From Chitinophaga oryziterrae (GTDB lineage: Bacteria; Bacteroidota; Bacteroidia; Chitinophagales; Chitinophagaceae), in contig NZ_WRXO01000001.1 of assembly GCF_009758125.1 (NCBI RefSeq), forward strand, positions 806,001 through 870,000: a stretch of DNA of 64,000 nucleotides, written 5' to 3'. Below the pieces are notes generated by a model, which worked only from the letters and a program-made list of their open reading frames with translations, made no database searches and was not told the origin of the DNA. This document shows positions 8,864 to 15,566 of this stretch, one piece after another. The position numbers were made by a program, and so were the translations under genes. Position 1 is the stretch's first letter. Each line of letters starts with the position of its first letter.

Positions 8864-9628
8864 ATGAGCGAAATAAGAGCCATCATCGTTGATGATGAGC
8901 AGCACTGTATTGAAGCCCTTCATACAATGCTGCAAAAGAAATGCCCCGAAGTAACTGTAGTGGGAAGCGTGAACAGTGTAAAAGACGCGAAGGATATGAT
9001 CTCCGAATTACAGCCGGATGTAGTATTCCTGGACGTAGAAATGCCTCATCAGAATGGTTTTGAATTATTGAAACTGTTTGATAAGATCAATTTCGACGTG
9101 ATATTCACTACTGCCTACGAACAGTATGCTTTAAAAGCGATTAAGTTTAATGCGCTGGATTACCTGTTAAAGCCTTTTAGTGTAAAAGAGCTGCAGGATG
9201 CTATTCAGAAATGTGTGGGCAGGCGTAACGGACCGGCGGGTGAAACACAGCATTCCCCTATTGAAGTATTCCTGCAGAACATGAAAACACTGCATCAGAC
9301 GCATAAGAAGATCGCACTGCCTACCATTAACGGATTGGTATTTATGCCGGTACAGAATATCGTACGGTGTGAATCTACCGGTAACTATACCCGGATATTC
9401 TTTACAGACAAGAAAAACCTGATGGTATCCCGTCCGTTGAAAGAGTTTGAAGAGCTGCTTACTGATGTAGACTTTTTCCGTGTACATAACTCACATCTTA
9501 TTAATCTTCAGCAGATGCAATCTTACATACAGGGAGAAGGTGGGTTTGCACTCATGAGTGATGGAACGCAGGTAGAAGTTTCGAGAAGACGTAAGGCAGA
9601 TTTCCTGAAAAAGGCGATGCAGTTCTAA
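8864..9628 (+). CDS. LytTR-family response regulator
   Basis: 254 residues. Receiver domain at residues 1-120 with acidic pair DD10-11, phospho-acceptor D57 (VVFLDVEMP) and the conserved Lys in DYLLKPF. The C-terminal ~100 residues form a LytTR DNA-binding domain (IVRCESTGNYTRIFF, VSRPLKEFEELL, FFRVHNSHLINL), which binds direct repeats in target promoters. It is co-transcribed with the TPR kinase 14 bases upstream and ends at a bidirectional terminator. No target gene is obvious nearby. Confidence 0.93.
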   Translation: MSEIRAIIVDDEQHCIEALHTMLQKKCPEVTVVGSVNSVKDAKDMISELQPDVVFLDVEMPHQNGFELLKLFDKINFDVIFTTAYEQYALKAIKFNALDYLLKPFSVKELQDAIQKCVGRRNGPAGETQHSPIEVFLQNMKTLHQTHKKIALPTINGLVFMPVQNIVRCESTGNYTRIFFTDKKNLMVSRPLKEFEELLTDVDFFRVHNSHLINLQQMQSYIQGEGGFALMSDGTQVEVSRRRKADFLKKAMQF

Positions 9629-9789
9629 CCAGATTTAAGGTGTTTTATGCCACTTACAGGAAATTGACCACCAGATAATAATTGTTGGTTGCTGGCTGAA
9701 AAGGTAAAAAGTACTTTTGGATCAGATTCTACCTTATTACAATATATGAATTTTTTTCTCTGCATTACTAGCATTGATTAGCCCCAAAG

Positions 9790-9817
9790 ACAAAAGACAC
9801 CACGTGGTGTCTTTTGT
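9790..9817. terminator. bidirectional terminator between the LytTR regulator and ispH
   Basis: A perfect 28-base palindrome centred on CACGTG with A/T-rich ends lies between two convergent genes. It can serve both strands. Confidence 0.8.
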
Positions 9818-9826
9818 GTTTTATGA

Positions 9827-11053
9827 CTACTTGAATTTCGCCGCTAATTCTTCAATTTTATGTTCCAGTCCGTAGAAGGAGAGTAGTTTCCGTATTACTG
9901 CTTCTACTAATGCGTCCGGGCAGGAAGCTCCGCTTGTGAGCATAATAGTTACCTGTTCTTTTTGAGGCAGAAAGGTAAAGCTGTGTAATTCCTGCTTATG
10001 GTGAAAATCCCAGTGTTCCACTTCATTGGCTGATACCAGCTTCTCATCTGAGGAGATGAAAAAGGTAGGCAGCCTCTCTTCACAGAGTTCTACCAGGTGA
10101 GAGGTGTTGGAGCTGTTATAGCCACCTACTACGATGGCAAGATCTGCTTCTTCCTGGAGCAGGCCGGTTACGGCGCTCTGGTTATCGTTTGTGGCATAGC
10201 AGAGGGTATCCCTTGCATCTGCGAAATGTTCACCTGCAGTGGCGGCGGTCAATGCGTAGCGGTCCATCATTACATTGCGGATATAGTCCGCAATGGCCTG
10301 GGTTTCAGTGGCCAGCATGGTGGTCTGGTTCACTACTCCTACACGTTGTAAGTCTTTTACCACATCAAAACCGGGGGAGTATTGTCCTTTAAAGAGTTCG
10401 TAGAACTCCGCCGCAGGTTTTTCTCCTGTGATGAATGTAGCCAGTAGTTGAGCTTCTGCCATGTCTTTTACGACTACGGTAGGTGTACTGCTGGTACTAT
10501 GGGAGAAGGTAGCCCTGGTTTCTTCATGACCAGGTTTACCGTGTACGATGACGGTGTAGGATTGTTGCCCGATCTGTTCTGCCTTGTTCCATACCCTTTC
10601 CACAAAGGGGCAGGTGGTATTATATTGAAGGGGGGCAATGCCCAGGGATGTTAGTTTCGCTTCTATTTCCAGGGTGGTACCGAAGGCAGGGATGATAACG
10701 ATATCTTCCGGGTTGAGTGATTCCCAGGGGACCAGCTGTTTGCCTGCTGTGTCCATAATGAACTGTACCCCTCTTGCCAGCAGGTCATTGTTGACGTGCG
10801 GGTTGTGAATCATTTCACTGAGGAGGAAGATCCTTTTGTCCGGGTTCTCATCCAGTGTTCTGAAAGCTATCTCTATAGCATTTTCCACACCGAAGCAGAA
10901 GCCGAAATGACGGGCCAGTAATACTTTCAGCGGACCGAAATCCAGTACGGTCGGTGTAAAATCCTTCTTCATGCGGTCCAGTTGCTTGCGGCTGTTTTTG
11001 ATAGCCGTGATCAGCGGACTGCGATATATAACAGGGACGTTGAATGTTTTCAT
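9827..11053 (-). CDS. ispH: 4-hydroxy-3-methylbut-2-enyl diphosphate reductase
   Basis: 408 residues, matching the long IspH form of Bacteroidota and plants rather than the ~315-residue E. coli form. Last step of the MEP pathway: reduces HMBPP to IPP and DMAPP using a [4Fe-4S] cluster. The three cluster cysteines are visible: C53 (GFCFGVENA), C148 (TTCPFV) and C378 (SGASCPD). The substrate-binding HNPH motif is at residues 83-86. The N-terminal ~40 residues are a family-specific extension. A -7-like TAACTTCG (minus strand, 11061-11068) sits just before the start. It lies 32 bases downstream of the rhomboid gene on the same strand, so the two may share a transcript. Confidence 0.95.
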   Translation of the reverse strand: MKTFNVPVIYRSPLITAIKNSRKQLDRMKKDFTPTVLDFGPLKVLLARHFGFCFGVENAIEIAFRTLDENPDKRIFLLSEMIHNPHVNNDLLARGVQFIMDTAGKQLVPWESLNPEDIVIIPAFGTTLEIEAKLTSLGIAPLQYNTTCPFVERVWNKAEQIGQQSYTVIVHGKPGHEETRATFSHSTSSTPTVVVKDMAEAQLLATFITGEKPAAEFYELFKGQYSPGFDVVKDLQRVGVVNQTTMLATETQAIADYIRNVMMDRYALTAATAGEHFADARDTLCYATNDNQSAVTGLLQEEADLAIVVGGYNSSNTSHLVELCEERLPTFFISSDEKLVSANEVEHWDFHHKQELHSFTFLPQKEQVTIMLTSGASCPDALVEAVIRKLLSFYGLEHKIEELAAKFK

Positions 11054-11085
11054 CTGGAGGCGAAGTTACAAATTTTGAAGGCCAG

Positions 11086-11970
11086 TTATTCCTGGCTCAT
11101 TCTCTTTAACCAGGCTTTTTCTTCAGGACTCAGGCTTTCGAAGCCTTTATCATTGATTTTGTCCAGGAGCTGGTCCAGGCGAAGCTGCCTGTTTTCTTCC
11201 GGTCCGTTCTTCACCACTTTCAGCGGGGATTTCTTGGGTTTGAACATGCGTTTACGTCTGGTGGTAGCTTCTACACGTACCCGTCTGTTGAACAGCCATA
11301 TTAAAGGCTGGCAGATATCGGTACCATTGTCCAGGAGCTTCACGTATACAAAACCCATTAATGCACCACCCAGGTGAGCCGCGATACCACCGGTGTTACC
11401 ATCGGGAATGGCAATAGCGTCCAGTACCACGATGGCCAGGGCCAGCCACTTTAAGCGGATGGAACCCAGGAAGAGCAAGCCTATTTCGTAATTGGGGATC
11501 TTGGTAGCACAGGCTACCAGTAAACATATTACAGAAGCAGAGGCACCTATAAGGGTACCATCGAGGCCGGGGTAAATGAGATTATAGACTAAGAGGAATA
11601 CCAGTCCGCCTGTGATACCGCCCAGCAGATAGAGGGGCAGTACGCGGTGATTGCCGAGGAATGACCGGAAGAGGTTACCAAACCAGTAGAGGTTCAACAT
11701 GTTGAAGAATATATGAAAAATGGCAACATGGGTGAACATATAGGTAAATAACCCCCAGGGTTTAATTATAAAAGCAGGTAATGCTGAATGCAGGGACAGC
11801 TGCTCATATAAAAAGGTAGGTATAAAACCTGCGGCAGGAGATATCCATCCCACCACATGCACTACTCCCAGCAGGAGGAATACAACAATGTTCCAGAAAA
11901 GTAAATGGTTAATTGTGTTTCCTTGTCTCAGCCAGTAGCGAATATCAGATCTGAAAGACGTTCCGTTCAT
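11086..11970 (-). CDS. rhomboid-family intramembrane serine protease
   Basis: 294 residues, with six to seven hydrophobic segments in the first ~215. It cleaves transmembrane substrates inside the membrane. Catalytic Ser is S144 in GAS-AS; the catalytic His is H199 in AHLGGALMG, and the HxxxN motif of TM2 is H86-N90. The C-terminal ~75 residues are a basic cytoplasmic tail (RKRMFKPKKSPLK ...) ending in a helical SPEEKAWLKRMSQE segment, a tail type frequent in Bacteroidota rhomboids. The gene lies upstream of ispH on the same strand. Substrates are unknown. All three active-site elements are present, so it should be active rather than an inactive rhomboid-like protein. Confidence 0.9.
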   Translation of the reverse strand: MNGTSFRSDIRYWLRQGNTINHLLFWNIVVFLLLGVVHVVGWISPAAGFIPTFLYEQLSLHSALPAFIIKPWGLFTYMFTHVAIFHIFFNMLNLYWFGNLFRSFLGNHRVLPLYLLGGITGGLVFLLVYNLIYPGLDGTLIGASASVICLLVACATKIPNYEIGLLFLGSIRLKWLALAIVVLDAIAIPDGNTGGIAAHLGGALMGFVYVKLLDNGTDICQPLIWLFNRRVRVEATTRRKRMFKPKKSPLKVVKNGPEENRQLRLDQLLDKINDKGFESLSPEEKAWLKRMSQE

Positions 11971-12072
11971 ACTTGAAAATTAGTACAAAATCTGCATTCC
12001 TAAATCTATTTTGGCTACATTTTTACAAGTGGCAGGGACGAGGATTTTGAAGGTTTTTTTATGATTATTCAG

Positions 12073-12080
12073 TATCTTTG
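12073..12080 (+). promoter_or_regulatory. -7 element of the rpsA promoter
   Basis: TATCTTTG is an exact TAnnTTTG match 66 bases before the rpsA start. The nearest TTTG (12046-12049) is 23 bases upstream, longer than the 19 seen at other promoters in this window, so the -33 box is uncertain. Confidence 0.5.
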
Positions 12081-12145
12081 CCGTCCAATTAAAACTTCCG
12101 GCTTAATCTCCGGGGGATATTTTATCAAAAAGTAATAACAAAATT

Positions 12146-14050
12146 TTGGAAGAAAACAACATTATTAACGAACAAAACGCTGAACAGCAGGCTCCTGCGG
12201 CAGTTAGTGCCCAGGCAGAAACAGCGACAAAAAATGCACCTGTTGCAGTACAGACCGCTCACGATGATTTTGACTGGAGCGTGGACAAACGTAACGTATC
12301 TTCTTATAGCCAGGAAGAGAAAGTTAAGTATGACCAGACTTACGACAGCACTTTCAAGGTGATTGAAGAAAACGGTTTGCTTACTGGTACCGTGGTTGGC
12401 TTAACCAAAACGGACGTTGTAATCAACATTGGTTTCAAATCAGATGGTCTTATCTCTCTGAACGAGTTCCGCGATCTGCAGGGCCTGAAAGTAGGAGATG
12501 AAGTAGAAGTACTGGTTGTAGAAAAAGAAGACCGGGATGGTAACCTGCACCTGAGCCGTAAACAAGCTCGTCAACAGCGTGCATGGGAAAAAATCGTGGA
12601 AGTGTACAAAACAGGCGAAGTTGTTACTGGTACTGTTACCAGCAAAACTAAGGGCGGCCTGATCGTGGACGTTTATGGTATGGAAACATTCTTACCAGGT
12701 TCACAGATCGACGTTAAACCTGTTACTGATTACGATCAGTTTGTTGGTAAAACAATGGAATTCAAAGTGGTTAAGGTTAACGAAGCCATCAGAAACGCAG
12801 TTGTTTCCCACAAAGCGCTTATCGAAAGCGATATCGAACAGCAAAGAGTGGATATTATCTCCAAACTGGAAAAAGGCCAGGTATTGGAAGGTACTATCAA
12901 AAATATCACAGACTTCGGTGCATTCATCGATCTGGGTGGTCTGGACGGCTTGCTGTACATCACCGATATCAGCTGGGGCCGTATTTCTCACCCAAGCGAA
13001 GTACTGCAGATGGATCAGAAGATCAATGTGGTTGTACTGGACTTCGACGACGAGAAAAAACGTATCAGCCTTGGTTACAAACAACTCACTCCCCATCCTT
13101 GGGATACCTTACCAGCTAACATCACAGAAGGTGCGCGCGTGAAAGGTAAAGTAGTGAACATTGAAGATTATGGTGCATTCCTGGAAATTCTGCCTGGTGT
13201 GGAAGGACTGGTACACGTATCTGAAATCTCATGGGCTTCCACCCCGATCAATGCTAAGGAATTCTTCAAATTAGGAGAAGAGTACGAAGCAGTGGTAGTT
13301 ACCCTGAGCAAAGACGAGCGTAAAATGAGCCTGTCTATCAAGCAACTGACTGAAGATCCTTGGGCTACTATCGAAACTAAATTCCCGCTGGAAAGCCGTC
13401 ACAAAGGTATTGTGAAGAACATTACTCCTTATGGCGTGTTCGTTGAGCTGGAAACAGGTATCGGTGGTATGATCCACATCTCTGATCTGAGCTGGATCAA
13501 ACGTTTCAATCACCCAAGTGAGTACACTAAAGTAGGTAGCGAAATCGAAGTAGTGATACTGGGTATTGACAAGGATAACCGCAAACTGAGCCTGGGCCAC
13601 AAACAAATTGAAGAAGATCCATGGAACACTTTTGAAACTATCTTCCCGATTGGTTCTATCCATGAAGGTACTGTAGTGAAGAAAGATGACAAGGGTGCTA
13701 CTGTTCAGTTACAATATGGTCTGGAAGCTTACGCTCCTGCCCGTCACCTGCGCACTGAAGATGATAAACCAATCAGCGTTGAAGATGTGAAAGAATTCAT
13801 GATCATTGAATTCGATCGTAGCGAAAAACGTATCCTGGTTTCTCATACAAGAGTTTGGGAACAGGTGAAGAACGAAGAGAAAGCTGTAGTTGCGAAAGAA
13901 AAGAGAGCAGATGCTGATAACACTCGCAAAGCAGTTAAAACCATTCAGAGCAAAGTAGAAAAAGCTACTTTAGGTGATCTGGGTGCTTTAGCTGAACTGA
14001 GAGAAAAACTGAAGCAGTCTGAAGGTGGTGAAGAAGAGAAAAAAGCGTAA
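12146..14050 (+). CDS. rpsA: 30S ribosomal protein S1
   Basis: 634 residues with six S1 OB-fold repeats, recognisable by recurring G-x-V-x-x-[IL]-x-x-[FY]-G-[AV]-F-[IV] and HxSxxSW motifs (e.g. NITDFGAFIDLGGLDGLLYI; GLVHVSEISW; GMIHISDLSW). S1 recruits mRNA to the 30S subunit. The acidic Gln/Ala-rich N-terminus (~75 residues) and the Lys/Glu-rich C-terminus are typical of Bacteroidota S1. The start is TTG at 12146 (EENNIINEQN); the sequence before it is A/T-rich without a Shine-Dalgarno, as expected in this phylum, where S1 and A-rich leaders drive initiation. Transcribed alone, with a strong terminator 24 bases after the stop. Confidence 0.97.
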   Translation: MEENNIINEQNAEQQAPAAVSAQAETATKNAPVAVQTAHDDFDWSVDKRNVSSYSQEEKVKYDQTYDSTFKVIEENGLLTGTVVGLTKTDVVINIGFKSDGLISLNEFRDLQGLKVGDEVEVLVVEKEDRDGNLHLSRKQARQQRAWEKIVEVYKTGEVVTGTVTSKTKGGLIVDVYGMETFLPGSQIDVKPVTDYDQFVGKTMEFKVVKVNEAIRNAVVSHKALIESDIEQQRVDIISKLEKGQVLEGTIKNITDFGAFIDLGGLDGLLYITDISWGRISHPSEVLQMDQKINVVVLDFDDEKKRISLGYKQLTPHPWDTLPANITEGARVKGKVVNIEDYGAFLEILPGVEGLVHVSEISWASTPINAKEFFKLGEEYEAVVVTLSKDERKMSLSIKQLTEDPWATIETKFPLESRHKGIVKNITPYGVFVELETGIGGMIHISDLSWIKRFNHPSEYTKVGSEIEVVILGIDKDNRKLSLGHKQIEEDPWNTFETIFPIGSIHEGTVVKKDDKGATVQLQYGLEAYAPARHLRTEDDKPISVEDVKEFMIIEFDRSEKRILVSHTRVWEQVKNEEKAVVAKEKRADADNTRKAVKTIQSKVEKATLGDLGALAELREKLKQSEGGEEEKKA

Positions 14051-14073
14051 TAACTTTTTTAGGTTGAAATAAT

Positions 14074-14115
14074 ACAGGGGCTGTTTCGAAAGGAACGGCC
14101 CCTGTTGTTTTTTCA
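14074..14115 (+). terminator. rpsA terminator
   Basis: 12-bp stem (ACAGGGGCTGTT with AACGGCCCCTGT, one G-T pair), 8-nt loop, then a T-rich run. Confidence 0.9.
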
Positions 14116-14273
14116 TCAGATACATAGATTTAATGAGGCTCCGTCAGGGGCCTTCTTTGTATATATAATTGATTTATAGTCAATTAAGTAAAAAACTCCA
14201 TAGTCCATCACTGATAGCCCTTTTAAGAAGGATCCCTGAAAGGCCTTAACAGGCTTGTGATCAGGAGTATAAT

Positions 14274-14357
14274 CCATATATAAGCCATATGTAAACCATA
14301 TATGAAGCATATATAAGCTATACTTCTAGAGGTATGCTTTATATATGCTTTATAGCT
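14274..14357. repeat. 11-bp tandem repeats joined to an inverted repeat
   Basis: Four imperfect 11-bp units of form [CG]CATAT[AG]TrAr stand head to tail: 14274-14284, 14285-14295, 14296-14306 and 14307-14317. The last unit continues into an 18-bp arm (14306-14323) that pairs at 15 of 18 positions with 14332-14349 around an 8-nt loop (TTCTAGAG). The rest of the rpsA-HAD gap (14116-14273 and 14358-14450) is AT-rich with no gene I can support. Confidence 0.6.
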
Positions 14358-14450
14358 GTTTTATTAATGCAATAAATAAATTTAAGAGGACTAGTCCGCA
14401 CCTTGTTAAGAGCCTGTACCGGTATATAAAAGCCCCGTATACAGATATAC

Positions 14451-14495
14451 AAAACCCGGCCCGGAATCAGTTTAACTCATTCCGGGCCGGGTTTT
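14451..14495. terminator. bidirectional terminator at the HAD gene 3' end
   Basis: Perfect 17-bp GC-rich stem (14451-14467 with 14479-14495), 11-nt loop, flanked by A and T runs. It lies 17 bases beyond the stop of the minus-strand HAD gene. Confidence 0.9.
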
Positions 14496-14511
14496 ATAGT
14501 ATGTTGATGTT

Positions 14512-15165
14512 TTATAGTTTCGCCAAGATCCCGTCGTTGAACTCGGTCAGGGAGTTTAACTGTACATCTGCCAGGGCATAACGCTTGTTATTGCGGTTAT
14601 GTGGCTCCGGGACCACCACTACCTTCATGCGGGCAGCTTTGGCGGCTGTCATACCGGTAACGGAATCCTCGAAGGCAATGCATTGCAATGGCGTACTGCC
14701 CAGTGCCTTTGCACAGGAAAGGTAAACTGCCGGATGTGGTTTACCATGTGTCTCAAACTCTGCTGAAGAGATCACCTGGAAACGGTCCTTAATACCGAAA
14801 TGCGTTACCGCAGCCAGGATCAGGCGCATAGGAGAGGAGGATGCCAGTCCTATTTTGAAATTCTTCTGTTCGAAATAGTCGAGAATGTATTCCAGTCCTT
14901 CCATTATCACACCTTCTGCCACGATTTTGGCGGTAACGCTGTCAATAATCTCGGAAGTCACCAGTTCTGAATTTTTTCCTTCCCATTTGAAGAAATTATG
15001 CCAGTATTCCACCACTTCTGCTGTGCGTAAGCCCGTAGTATGACTAGCCTGTTCCATTGACAATTCCACTCCAACAGTAGCGAACACTTCCCGCATCGCC
15101 CGCCCCCATAGGGGTTCGGAGTCAATCAACAATCCATCCATATCAAAAATCACCGTATTGATCAT
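14512..15165 (-). CDS. hxpB: HAD-family sugar-phosphate phosphatase, HxpB-like
   Basis: 217 residues. A class IA HAD hydrolase: nucleophile D8 and acid/base D10 in FDMDG, a helical cap at about residues 18-85, motif II (GLASSS) near residue 111, the motif III Lys in HGKPHP, and motif IV (FEDSVTG). The sequence (IDSEPLW, TTGLRT, GKPHPAVYL) is closest to hexitol phosphatase B / 2-deoxyglucose-6-phosphatase. Beta-phosphoglucomutase relatives share the fold, so substrate choice is inference. A TAACTTTG box on the minus strand (15192-15199) is the likely -7 element. The 130 bases between it and the divergent sulfite-reductase leader hold no other feature. Confidence 0.8.
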   Translation of the reverse strand: MINTVIFDMDGLLIDSEPLWGRAMREVFATVGVELSMEQASHTTGLRTAEVVEYWHNFFKWEGKNSELVTSEIIDSVTAKIVAEGVIMEGLEYILDYFEQKNFKIGLASSSPMRLILAAVTHFGIKDRFQVISSAEFETHGKPHPAVYLSCAKALGSTPLQCIAFEDSVTGMTAAKAARMKVVVVPEPHNRNNKRYALADVQLNSLTEFNDGILAKL

Positions 15166-15296
15166 GTGCTCTTTTCGTTTGTTTTGCGCGGCAAAGTTAC
15201 ATTATCATTCCAATGACAATAGAAAAATCCGGGATCTATCCCCCCTGACCTTTAAATAAATTCTAATATTCACCCCCTTTTTTTATGAAAATTTCC

Positions 15297-15327
15297 TTTG
15301 GAAATCTCACTTAGATTTATAACTTTG
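15297..15327 (+). promoter_or_regulatory. promoter of the sulfite reductase/siroheme operon
   Basis: TTTG (15297-15300), 19 bases, TAACTTTG (15320-15327): an exact match to the Bacteroidota -33/-7 consensus. Transcription should begin near 15333, about 13 bases before the leader-peptide ATG. Confidence 0.8.
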
Positions 15328-15345
15328 CTATAGTCTACAAAAACG

Positions 15346-15426
15346 ATGGGAAATATGGATAGTAATCTGATGATAGCGAGTTTTGAGTGCCGTTGCTGTA
15401 ATGCAAAGGTAAAAGCGGAGGCGTAG
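15346..15426 (+). CDS. Cys-rich leader peptide of an attenuator
   Basis: A 26-codon ORF between the operon promoter and an intrinsic terminator. Residues 15-18 are Cys-Arg-Cys-Cys (codons TGC CGT TGC TGT at 15388-15399), a cluster that would stall ribosomes when charged tRNA-Cys is scarce. An internal ATG at 15355 is an alternative start. The last codons and stop (15415-15426) carry GCGGAGGC, which is complementary to the 5' arm of the downstream terminator. No other function is likely for so short a peptide. Its position upstream of sulfite-reductase and siroheme genes fits control by cysteine, the pathway end product. Seen: ORF, Cys codons and complementarity. Inferred: the regulation. Confidence 0.7.
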   Translation: MGNMDSNLMIASFECRCCNAKVKAEA

Positions 15427-15503
15427 ATGTATACCAACTGATGATCAATCAAGAATCAAACAAGATATACAAAGCCTCCGTTCTTACGGAGGTTTTGTGC
15501 TTT
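15416..15503 (+). promoter_or_regulatory. antiterminator/terminator switch of the Cys attenuator
   Basis: Segment 2, CGGAGGC (15416-15422, inside the last leader codons), can pair with segment 3, GCCTCCG (15474-15480). Segment 3 can alternatively pair, as CCTCCGT (15475-15481), with segment 4, ACGGAGG (15486-15492), extended by AAAG/TTTT, to form a terminator followed by a T-rich tail. The two structures exclude each other. A ribosome stalled at Cys codons 15388-15399 would leave segment 2 free (antitermination); one reaching the stop at 15424 would cover it (termination). Bases 15504-15566 lead to the first structural gene. Confidence 0.7.
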
Positions 15504-15566
15504 ATATAGGCTTAATAAGGAAGTGTTTAATCTGATAATTTACCACCACCCAAGAAAATAATTGAT

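Noticed and set aside
14274..14317. Four short direct repeats considered as a CRISPR remnant
   Set aside because: The units are 11 bp and contiguous with no spacers, and no cas gene is present.
15270..15452. 60-codon minus-strand frame over the sulfite-reductase leader
   Set aside because: Antisense to a promoter and leader ORF that have a coherent regulatory layout.
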